The notes under the pieces were generated by a model. That model did no database searches and was not told the DNA's origin. It saw nothing but the letters and a program-made list of their open reading frames with translations. 64,000 nt of DNA from Actinoalloteichus_B caeruleus (GTDB lineage: Bacteria; Actinomycetota; Actinomycetes; Mycobacteriales; Pseudonocardiaceae): NCBI RefSeq assembly GCF_000718005.1, contig NZ_JODV01000014.1; one strand, 5' to 3'. A program made the translations under genes and the position numbers. Positions 57,883 through 64,000 of this stretch are shown one piece after another (the first letter of the stretch is position 1; each line of letters begins with the position of its first letter).

Positions 57883-58841
57883 CACCCGTACTCCTCCTCC
57901 TCGCGGTTGGCCCGGTCGGCCTCGGCGGCCGCCCGCGCGTCGTCGACGTCGCCGCCGTCCCACCGCACCACCAGCTCCCCCAACGGCTCCGGCTGCTCGA
58001 AGAGGACGACGGCCTCCCGGAACAACTCCAGCAACGCCAGGAAACGCGCCACCACCTCGATCGTCGCCTCGCAGTCCTCGACCAGCTCGGAGAAGCTGGC
58101 GCTGCCCCGTTGGGCGAGACGCAGCCGCAGCAGCGCGGCGTGCTCGCGCACCGAGACCTTCGCGACGTGCAGGTGGTCCAGTGACACCGTCGGCGGCGGC
58201 TTGGGCCGGAACACGGCGGCCGCCAGCTCGGCGAACCGGTTCGCGTCCACCCCGAGCATCACCTCCGGCAGCAGCGCGGCGAACCGGTCCTCCAAGGCCA
58301 CCGACCGCGGGTACCGGCGCAGGGCCCCCGCCTCCAGCTCGGCGAACAGCGCCGCCACCTGCTTGTACGCCCGGTACTGGAGCAGGCGGGCGAAGAGCAG
58401 GTCACGGGCCTCCAGCAGGGCGAGGTCGTCCTCGTCCTCGACCTCGGCCGACGGCAGCAGACGTGCCGCCTTGAGGTCCAACAACGTGGCGGCGATGACC
58501 AGGAACTCGGTGGTCTCGTCGAGGTCCCACCCGTCACCGAGGGCGCGGATGTGCGCGATGAACTCGTCGGTCACCTCGTGCAACGCCACCTCGGTGACGT
58601 CCATCCTGTGCTGCGAGATCAACTGCAACAACAGGTCGAACGGTCCCTCGAAGTTGGTCAGCCGGACCGTGAACCGGTGCGCGGGCCTGGGGTCGCCGTC
58701 GCCGACGGCACCGGTTCCGCTCGCCACCGCCACCGGCACCGCCTCGTCCCGGGCCGCGTCGCCGCCCGGCGGCGTCTCCTCCCGAACCCCCGTCGAAACC
58801 GCACCGGGAGACGGCGCCACGGCTCCGGGGTCCCCAGTCAC
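57882..58841 (-). CDS. scpA: Segregation and condensation protein A
   Basis: Protein of 319 aa, the kleisin partner of SMC. After a disordered 55-residue N-terminus comes the family signature FTVRLTNFEGPFDLLLQLISQHRMDVTEVALHEVTDEFIAHI, then TEFLVIAATLLDLKAARLLP. The C-terminal winged helix (about 230-300) contacts the SMC head. GTG 58841 is chosen because GGGGAGG lies at normal spacing; an upstream frame extension is unlikely. First of the scpA-scpB-rluB set, downstream of parA. Confidence 0.94.
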   Translation of the reverse strand: MTGDPGAVAPSPGAVSTGVREETPPGGDAARDEAVPVAVASGTGAVGDGDPRPAHRFTVRLTNFEGPFDLLLQLISQHRMDVTEVALHEVTDEFIAHIRALGDGWDLDETTEFLVIAATLLDLKAARLLPSAEVEDEDDLALLEARDLLFARLLQYRAYKQVAALFAELEAGALRRYPRSVALEDRFAALLPEVMLGVDANRFAELAAAVFRPKPPPTVSLDHLHVAKVSVREHAALLRLRLAQRGSASFSELVEDCEATIEVVARFLALLELFREAVVLFEQPEPLGELVVRWDGGDVDDARAAAEADRANREEEEYG

Positions 58842-59092
58842 CGGGCACCCTCCCCGCTCGGCTTGGCCGGGCCGCCCAGGACCGCCGAGGCGACCCCCCG
58901 CGCCGGGCCGTCCCGTCGCCTCCCGGTTCGGCCGCCCCCGCCGAACGGCGGCTCCCGCCAAGCACCCACGCTGTCACCCCTCGCGGCCGACCCCGACTTC
59001 GCCCCAGTCTCCCAGCAGTACCGATGCGGACCGTGAGCCGGCCGGCCCGGTCACCGACCGGCGGGGCCGTGCGGTGGGGAGGGACGCCGGGG

Positions 59093-60037
59093 TCAGCGGG
59101 CGATCACCTCGCGGGCCAACGCCCGGTACGCCTTGGCGCCCGCCGAACGGGGTGCCCAGCGGGTGATCGGCTCACCGGCCACCGTCGTCTCCGGGAACCG
59201 CACGGTGCGGTTGATGACCGTGTCGAAGACGATGTCCCCGAAGGCCTCCACCACCCGGGCCATCACCTCACGGGAGTGCAGCGTCCTCGGGTCGAACATG
59301 GTGGCGAGGATCCCGGTGATCTCCAACTTCGGGTTGAGCCGTTCCCGGACCTTCTCGATGGTGTCGATGAGCAGCGCGACGCCCCGCAGGCTGAAGAACT
59401 CGCACTCGAGGGGGATCAACACCCCGTCGGCCGCCGCGAGCGCGTTCACGGTGAGCAGCCCCAACGAGGGCTGGCAGTCGACGAGGATGTAGTCGTACTC
59501 GGAGAGCACCGGCCGCAGCACCCGCGCCAGGGTCTGTTCCCGACCGACCTCGGCCACCAACTGCACCTCGGCCGCGGACAGGTCGATGTTGCTCGGCAAC
59601 AGGTGCATCCCCTCGGCGGGGGTCTTCATGACCACGTCGCGAACACCGACCGCGCGCTCCATGATCACGTTGTAGATCGTCGTGTCCAGCTGGTGGGGCT
59701 GCACGCCGAGCCCCACCGACAACGCACCCTGCGGGTCGAAGTCCACGAGCAGCACCCGGCGGCCGCACTCGGCGAGCGCGGCGCCGAGGTTGATCGTCGA
59801 CGTCGTCTTGCCCACCCCGCCCTTCTGGTTGCAGATCGCCAGGACGGTGGCGGGCCCGTGGCTGTCGACCAGGGGCGGTTCCGGGACGTGCCGGCGGGGA
59901 CGACCGGTCGGGCCGATCTCACCCTCCAGGGTCTCCGCGGCCTCGTCCTCACCGGGGTCGACCGTGCCGGGCGCCATGCTCAGGTCGACCCTGCCGCCCC
60001 GTGGCCGTCCCACCGGCGAAGGCGACGGTGTCGACAT
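59093..60037 (-). CDS. parA: ParA/Soj-family ATPase
   Basis: Protein of 314 aa. Deviant Walker A KGGVGKTTSTINLGAALA (about 72-89), LLVDFDPQGALSVGLG, DYILVDCQPSLGLLTVNAL and FDTVINRTVRFPETTVAGEPIT. It belongs to the second ParA found next to scpAB in actinobacteria (no parB adjacent), presumed to act in chromosome organisation. The first 60 residues are a variable Pro/Gly-rich extension. ATG 60037 with AGGAGCTAGG upstream. A 250-bp gap separates it from scpA. Confidence 0.93.
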   Translation of the reverse strand: MSTPSPSPVGRPRGGRVDLSMAPGTVDPGEDEAAETLEGEIGPTGRPRRHVPEPPLVDSHGPATVLAICNQKGGVGKTTSTINLGAALAECGRRVLLVDFDPQGALSVGLGVQPHQLDTTIYNVIMERAVGVRDVVMKTPAEGMHLLPSNIDLSAAEVQLVAEVGREQTLARVLRPVLSEYDYILVDCQPSLGLLTVNALAAADGVLIPLECEFFSLRGVALLIDTIEKVRERLNPKLEITGILATMFDPRTLHSREVMARVVEAFGDIVFDTVINRTVRFPETTVAGEPITRWAPRSAGAKAYRALAREVIAR

Positions 60038-60364
60038 CGTGACCTAGCTCCTCGTGTCCACGGTCGTGACCAGGCGCAGCCTATGGGCAGCCCGAAGCAG
60101 CGGCAACGCGCCTCGCCGTACCACCGGTCCTGGCCGGACCGGACGCCCCAGGCCGAGTCGGGCACCGACATCAACATACTCGGGTGGCGACAACGACAGA
60201 CAGTAGCCAGACCGGGTGGAAAACGCGGTACCGATCACACCTGGCGATCACTCGGCTGGTCCCCGACACGACCGCCCGTGCCTCGCCGTCCCCGGTGCCG
60301 TCCCCGGTCAGCGGGACCGCCGGGGCCAGGCGCGCGGGGCGTGCCACCCGGACCGCCGAACCGC
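60038..60364. other. Intergenic region between xerD and parA
   Basis: 327 bp with no gene. The parA side (60150-60240) is AT-richer and probably contains its promoter (minus-strand TATGTT near 60180). The xerD side is GC-rich. Confidence 0.35.
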
Positions 60365-61432
60365 TCAGCCCAACGCCCGGGGGTGGGCCAGCGCGTACAC
60401 CTCGCGCAGCGAGTTCACGGTGACCCGCGTGTAGATCTGCGTCGTGGTCACCGAGGCGTGCCCCAACAGCTCCTGCACCACCCGCACGTCGGCCCCGGCC
60501 AGCATGAGGTGGGTGGCGAAGGAATGCCGCAGCGTGTGCGGCGACAGGTCCGCACCGACGCCGGCGCGGTCCGCCGTGTCCCGCAGCACCTGCCACCCGC
60601 TCTGCCGGGACAACCGACCGCCCCGCGCGTTGAGGAAGACGGCCGGCCCTCCCCCGCCTCGGGAGGCCAGGTCAGGGCGGCCCCGCACCCGGTAGGCCTC
60701 CACCGCGGCCAGGGCGGGACGGCCCACCGGCACGACACGCTCCCGCCCCCCCTTGCCCCGCAGCACGACGACCCGCTCCGCCACGTCCACGTCGTCGAGG
60801 TCGAGTCCCACCGCCTCCGAGATCCGCGCGCCCGTCGAGTACAGCAGCTCCACCAGCGCCCGGTCCCGCAGGCCGCGCGGGCTGTGCTCGTCACCCGCCG
60901 CCGCCACCAGGCTCAGCACGGTGTCCACCGGAAGCGCCTTCGGCAACCGCCGGGGCGTGTTCGGCGGGGACACCCCACGGGCGGGATCGAGCGGGGCGAG
61001 GCCCTCCTCGTGGCAGAAGCGGTGGAACCCGCGCACCGCCACCAGCGTCCTCGCGGCCGAGGTCACCGCGAGCCCGGGCTCGCCGCCGCTGGGCTCACGC
61101 AGCTCGGCGAGGAAACCGCTGACCTCCCCCTCCCCGACCTCGTCGAGGACCCGCACCCCCGCCGAGGCGAGCCACGAGAGGTAGCGACGCAGGTCCCGCC
61201 GGTAGGAGACGATCGTGTTCTCGGCGAAGCCGCGCTCGACCACCAGGTGGTCGAGGTAGGTGCGCGCCGCCGCCATGAGGACATCGGCGACCTCGGGCGC
61301 CTCCTCCGCCGTCCGCGAGGGCCACCCCCGCCCCTGGCTCGGCGCCGCCGCGTCCTCGTCGGATCCGGTCACCCCGCCGCCCGGGGGCAGGGTGGTCCCG
61401 CCTCCCGACCCGCCCGTCCGTTCGGGGCTCAT
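60365..61432 (-). CDS. xerD: Tyrosine recombinase XerD
   Basis: 355 aa from ATG 61432, with all catalytic residues of the family: Arg in TGARISEAVGL, Lys in RGKGGRERVVPV, HTLRHSFATH (H-x-x-R), LGHASVTTT and Tyr in TQIYTRV. The N-terminal core-binding domain starts at MAAARTYLDHLVVERG. With XerC it resolves chromosome dimers at dif. The first about 52 residues are low-complexity; starting at the internal ATG 61276 gives 303 aa, the usual size. I keep 61432 because it overlaps the ald stop (ATGA), but the choice is open. Confidence 0.93.
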   Translation of the reverse strand: MSPERTGGSGGGTTLPPGGGVTGSDEDAAAPSQGRGWPSRTAEEAPEVADVLMAAARTYLDHLVVERGFAENTIVSYRRDLRRYLSWLASAGVRVLDEVGEGEVSGFLAELREPSGGEPGLAVTSAARTLVAVRGFHRFCHEEGLAPLDPARGVSPPNTPRRLPKALPVDTVLSLVAAAGDEHSPRGLRDRALVELLYSTGARISEAVGLDLDDVDVAERVVVLRGKGGRERVVPVGRPALAAVEAYRVRGRPDLASRGGGGPAVFLNARGGRLSRQSGWQVLRDTADRAGVGADLSPHTLRHSFATHLMLAGADVRVVQELLGHASVTTTQIYTRVTVNSLREVYALAHPRALG

Positions 61433-62544
61433 CCCAGCACCTCCTCGCCGGAACCGTGCGGGATCCCGTGGGCCCGCCCGACCTCCGGGCGCAGCAGCGT
61501 CCCCGCCAGCACCTGCAGACCCGCCGCCAGGGCGGGGGTCGAACGCGCCGCCTCCGCCGCGCCCCGGTCGGCCAGGGCCGCCACGTACGGCAGGGTCGCG
61601 TTCGTCAACGCCCAGGTCGAGGTGTGCGGCACCGCGCTGGGGATGTTGGGGACGCAGTAGAAGACCGAGTCCGCTGCGCGGAAGGTCGGCTGGGCGTGCG
61701 TGGTGGGACGGGACTGCTCGAAGCAGCCGCCCTGGTCGATCGAGACGTCGACGAGCACCGACCCCGGTCGCATCCGCTCCACGAGGTCCGCGCCCACCAG
61801 TCGCGGGGTGGGCGCGCCGGGGACCAACGCGGAACCGATGACGAGGTCCGCCCACAGGCAGGCCCGTTCCACCTCGTAGGCGTTGCTGGCGACGGTCCGC
61901 AACCGCCCACGGTGCACCAGGTCGAGGTAGCGCAACCGGGCCGGGTCGGAGTCCAGCACCATCACCTCCGCCTGGAGGCCGAGCGCGATGAGCGCGGCGT
62001 TCGTGCCCACCACCCCGCCACCCAGGATCGCGACCTTCCCGGCCGGGACGCCGCGGACCCCGCCCAGCAGGACCCCCCGACCGCCCTGCGCCCGTTCCAG
62101 GCAGTGGGCGCCGACCTGCGCGGCCATCCGACCGGCGACCTCGCTCATCGGTGAGAGCAGCGGCAGGGAACCATCCGCCGCCCGCACGGTCTCGTAGCCG
62201 ACGGCGGTCGTACCGGCCTCCACGAGGGCGGAGGTCAGGTCGGGCTCGGCGGCCAGGTGGAGGAACGCGAACAGCGTCTGCCCCCGGCGCAGCCACGGGT
62301 ACTCCGCCGGTCCGGGCGCCTTCACCTTCAACACGAGGTCCGCGCGCTCCCACACCTCCTCGGCCCCGGCGAGGACCTGGGCGCCGGCGGCGAGGTAGTC
62401 GGTGTCGGGGAATGCCGACCCCGCACCCGCGCCGGACTCGACCAGGACCTGGTGGCCCCGCCGGGTCAACTCGACGACCCCGGACGGCGCCAGCGCCACC
62501 CGGTGTTCCCCCTCCCGCAGTTCGCGAGGCACCCCGACCCGCAC
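61429..62544 (-). CDS. ald: Alanine dehydrogenase
   Basis: Protein of 371 aa, exactly the family size. Start RVGVPRELREGEHRVALAP, catalytic LVLKVKAPGPAEYPWL and FAFLHLAAEPDLTSAL, the NAD Rossmann motif KVAILGGGVVGTNAALIALG and SIDQGGCFEQSRPTTH. It interconverts L-alanine with pyruvate and ammonia using NAD. GTG 62544 has GGGGAGG 6 nt upstream. It ends in a 4-bp ATGA overlap with xerD, an unusual coupling. Confidence 0.96.
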   Translation of the reverse strand: MRVGVPRELREGEHRVALAPSGVVELTRRGHQVLVESGAGAGSAFPDTDYLAAGAQVLAGAEEVWERADLVLKVKAPGPAEYPWLRRGQTLFAFLHLAAEPDLTSALVEAGTTAVGYETVRAADGSLPLLSPMSEVAGRMAAQVGAHCLERAQGGRGVLLGGVRGVPAGKVAILGGGVVGTNAALIALGLQAEVMVLDSDPARLRYLDLVHRGRLRTVASNAYEVERACLWADLVIGSALVPGAPTPRLVGADLVERMRPGSVLVDVSIDQGGCFEQSRPTTHAQPTFRAADSVFYCVPNIPSAVPHTSTWALTNATLPYVAALADRGAAEAARSTPALAAGLQVLAGTLLRPEVGRAHGIPHGSGEEVLG

Positions 62545-62686
62545 GCGACACCTCCCCACGTCCCGGCCGGACCCACGGGTGGTGACGGGGCCCGGCGCGA
62601 CGAGGATATCGGCGGGGCGTCGATGACGGTCGGGAGACAAGCGGTCACCCCGTGCCCCACCAGCACGCCAGACGGGGGATTATGAG

Positions 62687-63193
62687 GTGGTGGCGACCAA
62701 GAAACCAGACAGCCTGCGTATCGGCACCCTGGAGCGTGAGGCCGCGGTGGCCGCGCTGGGCGATCACCTCGGCGCCGGTCGACTCGACCTGGAGGAGTAC
62801 GAGGAGCGGATGCGTTCGGCATCCGCCGCGAAGACCCGGGGCGAACTGATCAGGCTCTTCGAGGACCTGCCCGGCCCCCTGCCGGAACCGCTGCGCGACG
62901 CGCCCCCTCCCCCGCCACCTCCGCCCCCGACCCCGGTCGTCCTCAACCCGGCACCGCCGCCCGCCAGGTTCGAGGAGGAGTTCTCCCCGAAGTCGAAGGT
63001 CGTCGCGGGGGTGCTCCAGATCGTCCCGGGGTTCGGCATCGGCCGTATCTACACCGGTCGGGTCGCGCTGGGACTCGCGCAGCTCGTGACCGTGCCGCTG
63101 TTCGGCCTGGGTGTGCTGTGGTGCTGGATCGACGGCATCATCCTGCTCGCCTACGGGGGCAGGGACCGGGAGGGCAGGCGACTGCGGGAGTGA
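62687..63193 (+). CDS. DUF1707 and TM2 domain-containing membrane protein
   Basis: Protein of 168 aa. N-terminal DUF1707 (about 5-60): LRIGTLEREAAVAALGDHLGAGRLDLEEYEERMRSASAAKTRGEL, an actinobacterial SHOCT-like helix pair. A long proline run (about 72-90) leads to a TM2 domain (about 103-158) with two helices: KSKVVAGVLQIVPGFGIGRIYTGRVALGLAQLV and a second containing WCWIDGIILLAYGG. Function unknown; TM2 proteins are common small membrane proteins. Start GTG 62687 or 62690. It lies alone on the plus strand inside a minus-strand housekeeping cluster. Confidence 0.82.
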   Translation: MVATKKPDSLRIGTLEREAAVAALGDHLGAGRLDLEEYEERMRSASAAKTRGELIRLFEDLPGPLPEPLRDAPPPPPPPPPTPVVLNPAPPPARFEEEFSPKSKVVAGVLQIVPGFGIGRIYTGRVALGLAQLVTVPLFGLGVLWCWIDGIILLAYGGRDREGRRLRE

Positions 63194-63253
63194 CACCGGG
63201 ACGGCCGCGGGCGGGACCGGCCGGGCCAACGGCGGAACGGCCGGGCCGTCCCG

Positions 63254-63916
63254 TCAGCCCCGGTTCGCGACCCGCGCGGCCCACCGGGTGGGTCGGTCGC
63301 GCCACGGCGCTCCGACCGGGCGGGCAGCGGCCGCCCCGGTGCGCGCCACGTGCGCGGCCAGCACTCCCGCCACCGCCGCCGCGTTCACGACCTCCCCGGT
63401 GAACACCCGTTCGACGGCCTCGGCCAGCGGGACCCGGTGCGGGACGAGGTCAGCTTCCTCGTCCCCCGTCCCGCTCAGCCGCTCCACCTCGGACAGGCCC
63501 GTCGCGAGGTACACCCGCACCACCTCGTCGGTGAACCCGGGCGAGGCCGCGACGTCGACCAGCACCGACCACTCGCTCGCGGCCAGCCCGACCTCCTCCG
63601 CGAGTTCCCGGGCGGCGGTCAGGGCGGGCTCCTCACCGGAGACGTCGAGCAGACCGGCCGGCAGCTCCCACAGCCGCCGGCCGATCGGGTGCCGGTACTG
63701 GTGGATCATGACCACCCGGTCGTCCTCGTCGAGGGCGACGACCGCCACCGCACCCGGGTGTTCCAGGACCTCACGGCGGGCGGTGCCACCGCCGGGCATC
63801 ACCACGTCGTCACGTCGCAGCGCGAGCACCGCCCCCTCGTAGAGGTCGACGCTGTCCCGCGTCTCGAACTCGTGCGTGCCGTGGGTCCTGGTCACCTGGT
63901 CATCCGCCACGATCAC
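63254..63916 (-). CDS. NUDIX hydrolase, ADP-ribose pyrophosphatase type
   Basis: Protein of 220 aa closely resembling mycobacterial Rv1700-type ADP-ribose pyrophosphatase along its whole length: LRRDDVVMPGGG, YRHPIGRRLWELPAGLLDVSGEEP and the NUDIX helix AARELAEEVGL, then DVAASPGFTDEVVRVYLATGL and the C-terminal WRDRPTRWAAR. It cleaves ADP-ribose to AMP and ribose-5-phosphate. GTG 63916 overlaps the pyrG stop (GTGTGA); GTG 63910 is an alternative. Same neighbourhood as in mycobacteria (pyrG then NUDIX). Confidence 0.92.
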   Translation of the reverse strand: MIVADDQVTRTHGTHEFETRDSVDLYEGAVLALRRDDVVMPGGGTARREVLEHPGAVAVVALDEDDRVVMIHQYRHPIGRRLWELPAGLLDVSGEEPALTAARELAEEVGLAASEWSVLVDVAASPGFTDEVVRVYLATGLSEVERLSGTGDEEADLVPHRVPLAEAVERVFTGEVVNAAAVAGVLAAHVARTGAAAARPVGAPWRDRPTRWAARVANRG

Positions 63917-64000
63917 ACCGTAGCGGTGGTCGCCTCGTCCGAGAACTCGACCGGCAGGCGCTCGGCGGCACGGTAGTCCAACGCCGCCTTCACGAACGCC
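63913..64000 (-). CDS. pyrG: CTP synthase, C-terminal end (partial)
   Basis: Only the last 28 residues are in the window. They read AFVKAALDYRAAERLPVEFS and end at TGA 63913, matching the conserved C-terminus of actinobacterial PyrG. Its position directly upstream of the NUDIX gene supports the call. The gene continues beyond the right edge. Confidence 0.8.
   Translation of the reverse strand, partial: AFVKAALDYRAAERLPVEFSDEATTATV

Noticed and set aside
60365..61432. XerD as a phage or island integrase
   Set aside because: It sits in the conserved chromosomal parA-scpAB neighbourhood and matches XerD throughout; no attachment site or excisionase seen.

Overview
The window is about 70% GC with strong G/C bias at codon third positions, many GTG starts, and gene sets typical of Actinobacteria: CoaE fused to a GrpB-like domain, an actinobacterial-type UvrB, the pyrG / NUDIX hydrolase / xerD / parA / scpA / scpB / rluB neighbourhood, DUF402, DUF1707-TM2 and DUF5685 proteins. 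A Pseudonocardiales-like chromosome is my best guess, from general gene content only. I see no rRNA, tRNA, CRISPR array, transposase or integrase (XerD is the chromosomal housekeeping enzyme). The window is mostly ordinary chromosome with a few accessory patches.

Layout. 1-9.2 kb: the 5' end of an S9-type peptidase gene; terC behind a yybP-ykoY (Mn2+) type riboswitch; an SDR and a TetR regulator divergent around a palindromic operator; a hydrolase fused to an ABC ATPase, with its permease; a type-B carboxylesterase. 9.2-17.3 kb: uvrB, a DUF5685 protein with a very cysteine-rich tail, two leaderless DUF402-like paralogues, coaE and rpsA. 17.5-22.3 kb: methyltransferase, GNAT, a Tat-exported beta-propeller protein, a long gap and a VOC protein. 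22.3-29 kb: polA, thioesterase, SRPBCC protein, apt and a BCCT osmolyte transporter. 29.4-35.7 kb: a receptor-like Ser/Thr kinase, a second SRPBCC protein behind a sigma-B-like promoter, an RsbW-type anti-sigma factor with its SigB/SigF-type sigma factor, a DUF4429 protein and gnd. 35.8-38 kb: a DUF2218 gene under a putative iron box, then a small accessory or decayed patch with a three-helix membrane protein. 38-44 kb: DUF368 (PopT-type) transporter, tesB, pyk, VanZ-like protein and a Tat-exported M28 peptidase. 45-51 kb: gltB-gltD. 51.4-54.6 kb: a cobalamin riboswitch and btuFCD. 54.7-64 kb: NDH-2-like oxidoreductase, then rluB, scpB, scpA, parA, xerD and ald on the minus strand, a DUF1707-TM2 protein, a NUDIX hydrolase and the 3' end of pyrG.

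Regulation visible in the sequence: two riboswitches, an IdeR/DmdR-like iron box, a TetR operator, a sigma-B-like promoter next to the sigma-B locus, several strong hairpin terminators, and many leaderless genes with a TAnnnT -10 box 6-8 nt before the start codon. The least explained parts are the DUF402/DUF5685 cluster at 11.5-14.3 kb, the hydrolase-ABC fusion at 3.7-7.6 kb, and the 36.2-37.9 kb patch.
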